Part shown: positions 42,403 through 50,684 of the stretch, piece after piece
Layout of the letters: each line of letters opens with the position of its first letter
How positions within the stretch are numbered: the first letter of the stretch is position 1
Assembly: GCA_963737015.1 (NCBI GenBank)
Contig: CAVTQZ010000002.1
Location: 248,001-312,000, forward strand
Reading direction: 5' to 3'
Length of the DNA: 64,000 bases
Origin: CAVTQZ01 sp963737015
Lineage (GTDB): Bacteria > Actinomycetota > Acidimicrobiia > Acidimicrobiales > UBA8190
Notes under the pieces: model-generated
Told to the model about the DNA's origin: nothing
Seen by the model: only the letters and a program-made list of their open reading frames with translations
The model's database searches: none
Translations under genes and position numbers: made by a program

Positions 42403-42408
42403 AGTGTA
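42403..42408 (-). promoter_or_regulatory. Candidate -10 box TACACT for the ligase
   Basis: On the minus strand TACACT lies ten bases before ATG 42392; the palindrome at 42429-42446 covers the corresponding -35 zone. Confidence 0.45.
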
Positions 42409-42428
42409 GGACCGGGCGCCCGAAGATG

Positions 42429-42446
42429 CCTGACGTCGACGTCAGG
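42429..42446. promoter_or_regulatory. Perfect 18-bp palindrome between divergent genes
   Basis: CCTGACGTCGACGTCAGG is self-complementary over its full length. It is in the 154-bp gap between the divergent ligase and amidohydrolase genes, overlapping the -35 zone of one and abutting the -10 box of the other, so one bound protein could control both. Confidence 0.75.
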
Positions 42447-42448
42447 TA

Positions 42449-42454
42449 TAGGAT
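42449..42454 (+). promoter_or_regulatory. Candidate -10 box TAGGAT for the amidohydrolase operon
   Basis: TAGGAT (within TATAGGAT) starts two bases after the palindrome. The start codon is about 92 bases further, so this transcript has a leader, unlike the 30264 gene. Confidence 0.4.
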
Positions 42455-42546
42455 CTCGTTGCCCCGTTGCGACGCGCTCGGTCCGACAGGGGCCGGCGTC
42501 TGTCTGAAGGCGCCAGCCGGGCGAGGGCTACGAGGGAGGACGCGCC

Positions 42547-43827
42547 TTGCGAGTAGAAGACCTCATCCTTGTGAGTGTCGACGACCACGTCGTCGAACCG
42601 CCGGACATGTTCGACGGACGCGTGCCGTCGAAGTGGGCGGACCGTGCGCCACGGGTCGTGCACAAAGATGACGGAACCGACGTCTGGTCGTTCGAGGGAA
42701 ACGAGATCCCGAACGTCGGGCTGAACGCCGTCGTCGGCCGTCCCCCCGAGGAGTACGGCATCGAACCCACCTCGTTCGAGGAGATGCGGCCTGGCTGCTA
42801 CGACGTGAAAGAACGTGTTCGCGACATGAACGTGAACGGCGTGCTCGGTTCCATGTGCTTTCCGTCCTTCGTCCAGTTCTGCGGACAACTCTTCGCCCGG
42901 ACCGAGGACAAGGAGCTTGCGATCGCCATGCTCCGGGCGTACAACGACTGGCACATCGAGTCCTGGTGCGGCTCCCATCCCGGGCGCTTCATCCCCCTTT
43001 CGATCCCCCCCATCTGGGATCCCGAGCTCATGGCCGACGAGGTGCGCAGGGTGAGTGCCAAGGGCTGCCACGCTGTCACCTTCTCCGAGAACCCCTCCAA
43101 GCTCGGATGGCCCAGCTTCCACAGCCCTCACTGGGACCCGTTCTTCGCTGCTTGCGCGGACGAGGGGACCGTGGTCTGCCTTCACATCGGGTCGTCGTCC
43201 ACCCTCGCCATCACAGCGCCGGATGCTCCGTTCGACGTACTCATAGCGCTGCAGCCCGTCAACATCATCCAGTGCGCAGCCGATCTGCTCTTCTCACCTG
43301 TGCTGCGCAAGTTCTCCGACCTCCGCATCGCTCTCAGCGAGGGTGGGATCGGGTGGATCCCGTACTTCCTGGAGCGGGTCGACTACGTCTACCAGCACCA
43401 CCGTGCTTGGACGGGTCAGGACTTCGGGGACAAGCTGCCCAGTCAGGTCTTCAAGGAGCGCATCATCACCTGCTTCATCGACGATGCGTTCGGAGTCGAG
43501 AACAGGCGCTTCCTGGAGCTCGACAATGTCTGCTGGGAGTGCGACTACCCACACTCCGACTCGACCTGGCCGAGCGCACCCGAGGCAGCCATGAAGTACC
43601 TGGCGGAGGTGCCCGACGCGGAGATCGCCAAGATCACCCACGAGAACGCGATGCGCCTCTTCCGCTTCGACCCCTTCGCCGTGCGTCCGAGGGAGAAGTG
43701 CACGGTCGGAGCGCTGCGGGCTGACGCGGCGGACGTCGATGTCTCCCTGCGGCCGCGGCGCGAGGGTGGCGAGCGCCACAAGACGTTCGCCGCAGATCTG
43801 GGCGCCTTGGCGAACAGGAGCAGGTGA
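42547..43827 (+). CDS. Amidohydrolase-2 family metal-dependent hydrolase (TTG start)
   Basis: A 426-residue TIM-barrel hydrolase. TTG 42547 has GGGAGGA six bases upstream and begins MRVEDLILVSVDDHVVEPPDMFDG. Metal motifs are SVDDHVVEP, CLHIGSSS and WECDYPHSDSTWPSA. It is a close paralogue of the 22673 gene. After the usual ending (ENAMRLFRFDPF) it carries about 45 extra basic residues, perhaps unconserved. It is followed by a second amidohydrolase and a thiolase-like gene in the same direction. Confidence 0.87.
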   Translation: MRVEDLILVSVDDHVVEPPDMFDGRVPSKWADRAPRVVHKDDGTDVWSFEGNEIPNVGLNAVVGRPPEEYGIEPTSFEEMRPGCYDVKERVRDMNVNGVLGSMCFPSFVQFCGQLFARTEDKELAIAMLRAYNDWHIESWCGSHPGRFIPLSIPPIWDPELMADEVRRVSAKGCHAVTFSENPSKLGWPSFHSPHWDPFFAACADEGTVVCLHIGSSSTLAITAPDAPFDVLIALQPVNIIQCAADLLFSPVLRKFSDLRIALSEGGIGWIPYFLERVDYVYQHHRAWTGQDFGDKLPSQVFKERIITCFIDDAFGVENRRFLELDNVCWECDYPHSDSTWPSAPEAAMKYLAEVPDAEIAKITHENAMRLFRFDPFAVRPREKCTVGALRADAADVDVSLRPRREGGERHKTFAADLGALANRSR

Positions 43828-43861
43828 CAGGTCGCGACCGACGCTGGACGATGAGGACGGT

Positions 43862-45079
43862 GTGCCACTAGACGGTGAGAAGGTCGTCGACGGGGACGGC
43901 CACGTCTTCGAGCCTCCGGACCTGTGGACCAAGAGGATGAACCCCGCCAAATGGGGCGATTGGATACCTCATACCGACCCCCTCACACAGAGACGCTACG
44001 TCGGAGGCGAGATCAGAAGCGGGGGAGTCGACGCTCTCAATCGCGCGGCGGAGCTCTCCGGCGTTCCCGTATCGAAGATCACCGAGAACGTGAAGGTCGT
44101 GGGCGAGAGCCTCGACCGCCTCGGGGCGAACGACCCGAAAACCCGTCTGGGCGATATGGACGAAGCGGGGATCGACGCGTCGGTTCTGTACCCGTCGAGC
44201 GCGCTCTTCTTCGGACCACAAGATCCCATTTCGGCGTTACGCAACGTCGAATTCGTCCATGACTGCCAGCGTGCCTACAACCAATGGCTGTCCGAGTTCT
44301 GCGGAGGAGGCTCAGGACGCTTGTTCGGGATGGGCCTCGTTCCCCTCCAGGACGTGAATCTCGCCGTCAAAGAGGCGGAGCACGTGGTCGAGCTCGGTCT
44401 TCGCGGTGTGATCATCCGACCTTCCGCATACGTCGACGAGCTCCCCTTCAGCCACCGCGTGTACGACCCATTCTGGACGGCGTGTCAGGACCTGGACCTG
44501 CCCGTGGCGCTCCATCCCGCCGTGCACGCCGATACTCCCGGTGCTTGCAGAAAATTCGGTCTCGTCGTGGACGACGCCGACATCACCGTGGTGAGCAACA
44601 CGGTGAGCGCCGTCTACGGCGGTTCGGGCATGGGCCAGTCGATCGGAAACGCCGTCGACATGATCGTCACCGTGGGAAGGCTCATCATGGGAGGCGTCTG
44701 CGAACGCTTCCCGCGGCTGCGCTTCATCTTCCTCGGGTCAGGTGGTGGGTGGATGCCGACGATCCTCGGGAGGATGGACGAACAGGCCGAGGCGTTCCCG
44801 CTCGAAGGGGATCACCTCTCGATGGGCCCGAGCGAGTACTTCCGCCGGCAGTGCTACGTGTCCTTCGATCCCGGGGAGTGGAACCTCGCCGCTTCGGCCA
44901 GTTGGCTCGGAACGGACCGGGTCATCTGGGGATCGGAATCTGCGAGGCCGGATCACTCCGACGAAGTCGTCTCGGACCTCATGAAGGCGCTCTCATCGCT
45001 CGAAGCGCCGGACCGCCGCCGGATCCTGAACCTGAACGGGATCGAGGCGTACGGCCTCCCTATGGGTGCGACGGTCTGA
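43862..45079 (+). CDS. Amidohydrolase-2 family protein lacking the usual DYPH motif
   Basis: A 405-residue amidohydrolase starting at GTG 43862 (GAGG four bases upstream). The first motif is VVDGDGHVFEPPDLW and a His lies in ALHPAVHADTPG, but where the other four copies have SDYPH this one has VIWGSESARPDHSDE: Asp to Glu and no PH. The fold is otherwise complete (FIFLGSGGGWMPTILGRMDEQ; MGPSEYFRRQCYVSFD). Metal binding or activity may therefore differ. It lies between an amidohydrolase and a thiolase-like gene. Confidence 0.84.
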   Translation: MPLDGEKVVDGDGHVFEPPDLWTKRMNPAKWGDWIPHTDPLTQRRYVGGEIRSGGVDALNRAAELSGVPVSKITENVKVVGESLDRLGANDPKTRLGDMDEAGIDASVLYPSSALFFGPQDPISALRNVEFVHDCQRAYNQWLSEFCGGGSGRLFGMGLVPLQDVNLAVKEAEHVVELGLRGVIIRPSAYVDELPFSHRVYDPFWTACQDLDLPVALHPAVHADTPGACRKFGLVVDDADITVVSNTVSAVYGGSGMGQSIGNAVDMIVTVGRLIMGGVCERFPRLRFIFLGSGGGWMPTILGRMDEQAEAFPLEGDHLSMGPSEYFRRQCYVSFDPGEWNLAASASWLGTDRVIWGSESARPDHSDEVVSDLMKALSSLEAPDRRRILNLNGIEAYGLPMGATV

Positions 45080-45092
45080 GCGGGGCTGTGTC

Positions 45093-46583
45093 ATGGACCT
45101 GAGCCGCGTACCGGTCATCGCGGGCGCCGGACAACTCACGAACCGGGAGGAGGACCCGCTCGCCGCCCCGGACCCGTTCGCCCTGATGCAGAGCTCGGCG
45201 AAAACGGCGATGGCCCGAGCAGGCACGATGGCGGCGGGGACGCTCTCACACCTCTGGATGGTCCACTCGTTGTCACTACGGCATGCGGACCCCGCCGGTT
45301 ATCTGGCGGAGCGAATCGGGGCGACCGCCGCACAGACGCGCTGTTCGGGCATGGGCGGGTCGGTACCACAGTGGCTGGTCGACCGAGCCTGCGACCTCGT
45401 GGCGCAAGGTGCGAGACCGCGCGTCCTCATCGTCGGTGCTGAGGCCCTCGCGACGCGCCGGCGCGCGAAGAGAGCCGGGGTGACCCTCGAGTGGCCCTCC
45501 GAGCCCGGGTGGCCCGATACGTGGCCACCGATCGAAGCGGATCTCGGTGTGCATCCGGTCGAGCGTGCTCACGGCCTCGAGCAGGCGACCGCGATGTATG
45601 CGCTGATCGAGACCGCTGTGCGTCACGGCTCTGCGGACGGACCAGGCGAGCACGACCGGCAGATGGGCGCGCTGATGGAACGGTTCAACGAGATCGCGTC
45701 GAAGAACCCCTATTCGTGGTTCGCCGCGCGACGCAGCGCAGAAGAATTGCTCAAGGTGACGCCGGAGAACCGCATCATCTACTTCCCCTATCCGAAGTAC
45801 CTGAACGCGGTGATGGACGTGGACATGGCCGCGGCCGTCGTGGTGACCGATGCGCAGAGCGCGCGCGAGTCGGGATTCGGTCCCGACGAGGTGATCTACG
45901 TATCCGGCTGGGCCGACGCTCACGATCTTTGGTATCTCTCGGAAAGACCCCGGATCGAGCGGTCAGCTGCGATAGCGGAGTGTGGAGACGCTGCGCTCCA
46001 GACGGCGGGGCTCGGGCTGGACGACGTCTCGGGCTTCGATCTCTATGCCTGTTTCCCCAGCTCGATCGAAGTCGCGCGCGACTCGCTCGGGATCGAGGTC
46101 TCGGACCCGAGGCCTCTCACGCTCACCGGCGGCCTGCCCTATCACGGCGGCCCAGGGAGCAACTACGTGACCCACGCCATTTGCAATACGTTCGAATCGC
46201 TCCGCTCCGGACAGAACGAGAGCGTGATGGTCCACGGGAACGGCTACTACCTGACCAAGCACTCCATCGGTGTGTACACACGAAGCGCACCCGCCAACGA
46301 GCCCGTGCCCGACGAAGGCGTCCAACACAGGATCGACGCGAGCTCCGAACCTCTCCCTTTGGAAGCATCGGCACAGGGAACGGGCGAGACCATTGCGTAC
46401 ACCGCGCCCTTCGACAGGGCCGGTGCACCTTCCGATGCGGTGCTCGTGGCTCAGGTCGACGGTCGCAGGACAGTTGCACGCGCGGACCGCGCTCTAACCG
46501 AAGAGTTGCTCGCGGGTGATGAGGTGGGATCGCCCGTGGAGATATCGAGCGTGCCCGAGGGCAACCTGGCCAGGTCCGGCTGA
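45093..46583 (+). CDS. Thiolase-like acetyltransferase, long form
   Basis: A 496-residue thiolase-superfamily protein starting MDLSRVPVIAGAGQLTNREEDP. The nucleophile region is TRCSGMGGSVPQWLVDRACDLV, which has a Cys at a shifted place, and the C-terminal motif is LTGGLPYHGGPGSNYVTHAICNTFESL with a His. A C-terminal extension of about 90 residues (from YTRSAPANEPVP) with a small beta-rich domain (ETIAYTAPFDRAGAPSDAVLVAQVDG) is usual in this actinobacterial class, an acyl-binding OB-like lobe. ATG 45093 is preceded by the amidohydrolase stop. Reaction is unproven. Confidence 0.85.
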   Translation: MDLSRVPVIAGAGQLTNREEDPLAAPDPFALMQSSAKTAMARAGTMAAGTLSHLWMVHSLSLRHADPAGYLAERIGATAAQTRCSGMGGSVPQWLVDRACDLVAQGARPRVLIVGAEALATRRRAKRAGVTLEWPSEPGWPDTWPPIEADLGVHPVERAHGLEQATAMYALIETAVRHGSADGPGEHDRQMGALMERFNEIASKNPYSWFAARRSAEELLKVTPENRIIYFPYPKYLNAVMDVDMAAAVVVTDAQSARESGFGPDEVIYVSGWADAHDLWYLSERPRIERSAAIAECGDAALQTAGLGLDDVSGFDLYACFPSSIEVARDSLGIEVSDPRPLTLTGGLPYHGGPGSNYVTHAICNTFESLRSGQNESVMVHGNGYYLTKHSIGVYTRSAPANEPVPDEGVQHRIDASSEPLPLEASAQGTGETIAYTAPFDRAGAPSDAVLVAQVDGRRTVARADRALTEELLAGDEVGSPVEISSVPEGNLARSG

Positions 46584-46594
46584 GCCGGTTTCGT

Positions 46595-46786
46595 TCAGCC
46601 CTCGAGCCTTAGCGCCTGCTCAGGACAGTTCTCCACGCCGTTTCGCGCGTCGTCGAGCCTCTCTGGAGGAACCTCGTCGACCAAGAGGACACAGTGCCCG
46701 AGCTCGTCCGCGTCGAACAGGTCGGGCGCCAGCGCGTAGCAGCGGCCGTGGCCCTGGCAGGCGTCGGGGTCGAGGCGGATCCTCAC
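46595..46786 (-). CDS. 3Fe-4S ferredoxin, P450 redox partner
   Basis: A 63-residue ferredoxin starting at GTG 46786, 16 bases after the P450 stop. Cysteines 10, 16 and 54 (DACQGHGRC and ENCPEQAL) with His13 at the fourth site mark a single 3Fe-4S cluster, the type that carries electrons to actinobacterial P450s. The order P450-ferredoxin on one transcript strongly suggests a dedicated pair; no ferredoxin reductase gene was seen in the window. The longer open frame upstream is a shadow of the P450. Confidence 0.88.
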   Translation of the reverse strand: MRIRLDPDACQGHGRCYALAPDLFDADELGHCVLLVDEVPPERLDDARNGVENCPEQALRLEG

Positions 46787-46802
46787 TCCGAAGTCGCTCG
46801 GT

Positions 46803-47990
46803 TCAGCCGGTCGGTTCGAAAACGAGCGGCAGGGTGTGGAGGGAACGCAGGCCGGGCGTGTACTCGAGCACGGTCCCCGGCGCGAGCGAGTAATCGGGAA
46901 TCCTGCGGTGGAACTCGCGCAGGGTGACCCTGAGCTCCAGACGTGCGAGGTGGGAGCCCAGGCAGCGGTGCACACCGCCACCGAACGCAAGGTGGGGATT
47001 CGGGTTGCGCCGCAGGTCCACCTCCTCGAGACCCGGTTGTGCAGAGTCGTCCGTGTTGGCAGAACTGAGAAGCAACATGACCTGCTCGCCTTTGTGCACC
47101 GGGCATCCGCCGAACTCGACGTCCTCGGTGGCCACTCGCGGCACTGCAGGTACGGGGCTCTCCCAGCGCAAGAGCTCCTCCACGGCAGATGGGATGACGC
47201 CCTCGTCACCTACGAGAAGCTTGCGATGCTCGGGCTCCTGCGCGAGATATGCGAAGAAGCAATCGAGGGAGTCGGTGACGGTGTCCAGTCCGGCGATGAT
47301 GAACAGGAAACAGATGTCGAGCACCTCTTCGTCGGTGAGACGTTCCCCGTCCACTTCGCTGTTCATGATCTGTGTGAGATGGTCGTCCGTCGGTGACTTC
47401 TTGCGCTGCGCGATGACCTTCTCGAAGTAGGCGTAGACCTCGTCACCGGCCTTGCGGCGGTGCGGCGATTGCTCCTCGAGAGTCAGACCGGGCGGGCGGA
47501 TGATCCCGTCCTTCATCTCGAGGAACTTGTCGAGGTCGCTGTAGGGCAGACCCATGAGACGCAGGAACACGGTGCAAGGAAGTGGGACCGCGATCTCCTC
47601 GTGGAAGTCGCACGAGCCATGCGAGGCGAACTTGTCGACGAGCCGGTCGACGAGCGCCACGACCTCCGGCTCGAGGAGGGCCATCTTCTTGGGCGCGAAC
47701 AGTGGATCGAGTATGCGCCGGTACTTCACGTGCTTCGGTGGGTCGATCTGGAGCGGGATCAGGGGCCGGATGTTGCCGAGGTCCATCGGGACCTCGTTCC
47801 AGGAGAACTGTGCCGTGCGTCGCAAAGCCTCCTCCACGTGCTCACGCCTCGTCACGAGGGTGAACATGTCCCCGATGCGGTGGATGGGCTGCTCACGCAG
47901 GCCCTTCGATATCGCTCGCGGGTCTTCGGACCTCGCGAGGTCGGCCACGGTCTGAGCCGTGGGGCCTTCAGAATCGCCGTAGGAAGTCAC
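46803..47990 (-). CDS. Cytochrome P450
   Basis: A 395-residue soluble bacterial P450. The I-helix is FLFIIAGLDTVTDSLD (acid-alcohol pair replaced by D-T), the K-helix EELLRWES gives ExxR, and the heme loop FGGGVHRCLGSHLARLE puts the axial Cys at residue 343. It begins with a GTG (47990). A ferredoxin gene follows directly. Twin operator-like palindromes lie about 130 bases upstream. Substrate likely a hydrophobic compound. Confidence 0.93.
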   Translation of the reverse strand: MTSYGDSEGPTAQTVADLARSEDPRAISKGLREQPIHRIGDMFTLVTRREHVEEALRRTAQFSWNEVPMDLGNIRPLIPLQIDPPKHVKYRRILDPLFAPKKMALLEPEVVALVDRLVDKFASHGSCDFHEEIAVPLPCTVFLRLMGLPYSDLDKFLEMKDGIIRPPGLTLEEQSPHRRKAGDEVYAYFEKVIAQRKKSPTDDHLTQIMNSEVDGERLTDEEVLDICFLFIIAGLDTVTDSLDCFFAYLAQEPEHRKLLVGDEGVIPSAVEELLRWESPVPAVPRVATEDVEFGGCPVHKGEQVMLLLSSANTDDSAQPGLEEVDLRRNPNPHLAFGGGVHRCLGSHLARLELRVTLREFHRRIPDYSLAPGTVLEYTPGLRSLHTLPLVFEPTG

Positions 47991-48118
47991 TGGCCATTTC
48001 CTTCCGCTCGGCGGGCCCCGAAACCCGTGTGCGCCTCAGGCACGGCGAAATTCGACGTACCCGAACTCCACATCCGGAGAACCCGCCCGGAACTCCTGTG
48101 CTACAACGCTAGCCGTTT

Positions 48119-48152
48119 CCTGACGCCCGTGTCAGGTGACCCCGGTGTCAGG
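48119..48152. promoter_or_regulatory. Two overlapping operator-like palindromes
   Basis: CCTGACGCCCGTGTCAGG (48119-48136, both arms exact) and GGTGACCCCGGTGTCAGG (48135-48152, left arm GG for CC) share two bases, with centres 16 bp apart. They are upstream of the P450-ferredoxin genes and overlap the last codons of the gene at 48132-48986. Confidence 0.7.
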
Positions 48153-48986
48153 TCGGGAATTCGAGGTAGGCAGGCAGATCCTGCAGGGGTCCATGCCGAC
48201 CACGGCGCCGGCACCGAGAACCCGCAGCCCCTCGGTGTGGTGGGCGATGATCGGGCAGCCCGGATGGTGATAGACGCTTCCGGCGGCGGTGACGACATAG
48301 GACCCGGTCACGCCGAGCGGCGCCTCGCCGCTGTCACTGCCGGGCGTCCCATCTCCCGCCCCGGCGTAGGGGTACGAGCCGAGAACGTTCTCGGGTGCCA
48401 TCGCGGGACCTGCGGGCGAACCGGGACCCGAGGCGTCTTGCGACACGTATCCGTCGCCGCACTGCGCTCCGAGACGATCGGTCAATGCCCTCAGCGTCTG
48501 CTGCATGAGCTGCATCTGCTGTTCGTGATGCTGGTCCGCCTGGTCGTACATCCGATACAGCCAGTGCGCCCAGTAAAGAAGGCCCCCGAGCACCATGCAA
48601 CCCACGCCCGCGAACGAGCCGCTCACGAGATAGGGGATCTGCTGCTGGACGTAAGGCGTATGTGCCGCGCCGTACCAGGCAATGAGGATGAAGACGACGC
48701 CGAGCGGTACGAGTACGGACCCCGCCACGACCTGCCAGGTGTTGCGGATGTCGACCCGGTTCAGATCGCCCCCCTGAGGCCGTTGGCGCTCATGCCGGAA
48801 GAACCTGCCTCCTCCACCCGATCCCGGACCGGGTTGGACCGGCGGCGGCGTGGCGGGACGCTCGTCCTCCGAGGGTGTCCTCTCGAAGCTCCACCCGCCC
48901 CCGGCGCCTGAGGCAGCGTGCTCACCCGTGTCGTGCGTCCACGGGTCGGCGCGTTGTGGTTCTACGTCCGGCACTACCCTCGACAT
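48132..48986 (-). CDS. Hypothetical membrane protein with Ada-like zinc-binding C-terminus
   Basis: A 284-residue protein that I do not recognise by name. Residues 1-80 are Pro/Gly/Arg-rich and disordered; two membrane helices follow (about 83-108 and 119-143), then a Gln/His-rich stretch (DQADQHHEQQMQLMQQTL). The C-terminal 50 residues read SVYHHPGCPIIAHHTEGLRVL then GMDPCRICLP, giving a His/Cys plus CxxC set like the Ada metal-binding domain. Function is unknown; a sensor or chaperone for the nearby membrane proteins is only a guess. Its 3' end overlaps twin operators. Confidence 0.72.
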   Translation of the reverse strand: MSRVVPDVEPQRADPWTHDTGEHAASGAGGGWSFERTPSEDERPATPPPVQPGPGSGGGGRFFRHERQRPQGGDLNRVDIRNTWQVVAGSVLVPLGVVFILIAWYGAAHTPYVQQQIPYLVSGSFAGVGCMVLGGLLYWAHWLYRMYDQADQHHEQQMQLMQQTLRALTDRLGAQCGDGYVSQDASGPGSPAGPAMAPENVLGSYPYAGAGDGTPGSDSGEAPLGVTGSYVVTAAGSVYHHPGCPIIAHHTEGLRVLGAGAVVGMDPCRICLPTSNSRPDTGVT

Positions 48987-49072
48987 CTTCTTGCCCCCTG
49001 TTGCAACACGTATGGAACGAACGCTCTGCAGCGTCCTACGTACTCGTACACGTCACGCATCGCCCGGTCAGA

Positions 49073-50653
49073 TCACCGTCGTCCCGAAAGGAACTGCCAT
49101 CGCACGGTGAGAAGCATCGGGTAGGCCATGATCAGGCACAGGATCAGGCCGACGATCAGCCATCCGAGCGGTGCGGGGATCCCGAGGGGGAACCTCGACG
49201 AAGCGCCGGTTCCGAGGGCTTGGGAACCCGGGGTTCCCGCTGTGCCCGGCGTCCCGGCCGTACCTGGGAAGGAGGTCGAACCGAGGGTCGAGGCCCCGCC
49301 GAGCGATCCCGTTCCGAGCCCGAGTCCGCTTCCCCCACCGGCCACACCGGAGAGCGACCCGCCCCCTACCCCTCCGAGATTCGGCTGTGCTGTCGCCTGA
49401 ACGTTGGAGACAGCGGCACCGAGGGTGATCGAGGTGACCCCCTTGTAGACGCCGGCGGGCAGGCCCTGGTTGCCGAGACCCGGAACAGGGATCGTGGGGC
49501 TTCCCGGAATGTACGCGACCGCGAACTGATGGGCGATCGAGATCACGAGGCCGCCGGAGTCCGCCGTACCTTGAGCGCCGTTGGACGTGTTCTGCGGGTC
49601 GAGGAGCCGGACGTTGATCCCGTCCTGAGCGAAGGTGCTGTTAAGCGCTGTCTGCGCCTGCTGCGGGGTAACCCCGTCTGGAGCCACCGAGTTGCCCGAG
49701 ATGTGCACGCCCTGGTTGTCGATGTACGCGGGCTGCCCCTCCACGGTGACGTCGGTCAGGTGAAGAGCGGAGGTCGGCGTGCCCGTGGTCCCGTCCGACG
49801 TCGCTGTGGCCGTGGAAGTGACCTGTTGAATGTTCAGGACGCCCGCGATGTCGACCGCCTTGAGCACCGTCGTCGCGGTCGCGCCGACCGTCGACGCCGG
49901 CGCAGTGACCTGGTTGGTCGACTGAATGGATCCGATGTCGATCAGCGGGTCCGACGCGGCCGACTGCGTCGTGTTCAGAGCCGATCCGAGTCCGCCGCCG
50001 GTCGCCGGCTTCTGGCCGAGACTGACGGCCGGGGAGGAGTTGCTGGTCGGGGGGCCGGCCTGGAGGTCGGCAAGAGTCGCAGTGACGGCCGCAGAGCCGT
50101 CAGATGCCGCGTGCGCAGTTGCGCTGAAGACATTCGGCCCTACGGGTGACCCCGCGGGAGGCGTTCCCCCGAAGCTCACGTCGCTTCCGTGTCCGGGTGT
50201 CGGCGGGTACTCGGCTTCCGCGAGCAACGGGTCGTTCGGGAACGCCGGGGCCTGCGGAGGGGCGAACTCGCTCATGAGACCGCCGAAGTTGGCGAGGATG
50301 TCGCCCGGGTAGTACGGGGCACCGAGCGCGTTCACCACGGGGCCCTGGCTCACGGTCGAGCGAGCGAAGGGCACGTCGTCCTCCATGAGGTTCTGCCCTG
50401 GCAGGGGGAAGAGCCCGGGGATGTTGAACGCGTACTGGAAAGCGAGGGACTGCACGCCGATCGTGTAGGCCGCGATGTTGCTCGTGGACGGGTCGGCGTG
50501 CGCTGCAGGTGCCGATCCGAGTACCGCGACACCACCTGCGGCCACTCCGAGGACCGAGGCAGCCGCGATCCGCTGGCCCAGCCGACGGACGGTCGTGCGG
50601 AGCACTCCTCCCTTGGTGCCCCCTGCCGCAACCGGCCTGTTCGAATACCTCAT
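49073..50653 (-). CDS. Secreted, C-terminally membrane-anchored protein of unknown function
   Basis: A 526-residue exported protein. The N-terminus has a twin basic region, hydrophobic core (AAASVLGVAAGGVAVLGSAPA) and cleavage at AHA-DP near residue 53. The mature region is Ala/Gly/Thr/Ser-rich with repeated short beta segments, a Gly/Ser-rich hinge (about 430-490), and a last membrane helix (LGWLIVGLILCLIMAYPMLL) followed by a basic tail QFLSGRR. A type I surface protein is the best reading. It follows the ABC importer on the same strand and could be its surface partner. Confidence 0.72.
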   Translation of the reverse strand: MRYSNRPVAAGGTKGGVLRTTVRRLGQRIAAASVLGVAAGGVAVLGSAPAAHADPSTSNIAAYTIGVQSLAFQYAFNIPGLFPLPGQNLMEDDVPFARSTVSQGPVVNALGAPYYPGDILANFGGLMSEFAPPQAPAFPNDPLLAEAEYPPTPGHGSDVSFGGTPPAGSPVGPNVFSATAHAASDGSAAVTATLADLQAGPPTSNSSPAVSLGQKPATGGGLGSALNTTQSAASDPLIDIGSIQSTNQVTAPASTVGATATTVLKAVDIAGVLNIQQVTSTATATSDGTTGTPTSALHLTDVTVEGQPAYIDNQGVHISGNSVAPDGVTPQQAQTALNSTFAQDGINVRLLDPQNTSNGAQGTADSGGLVISIAHQFAVAYIPGSPTIPVPGLGNQGLPAGVYKGVTSITLGAAVSNVQATAQPNLGGVGGGSLSGVAGGGSGLGLGTGSLGGASTLGSTSFPGTAGTPGTAGTPGSQALGTGASSRFPLGIPAPLGWLIVGLILCLIMAYPMLLTVRWQFLSGRR

Positions 50654-50684
50654 TGGATCGCCTTTCTGTACATAAGCCTACGCC

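Noticed and set aside
47460..48911. 483-codon plus-strand frame
   Set aside because: Antisense to the P450 and membrane-protein genes and runs through the operator pair; no family signal.
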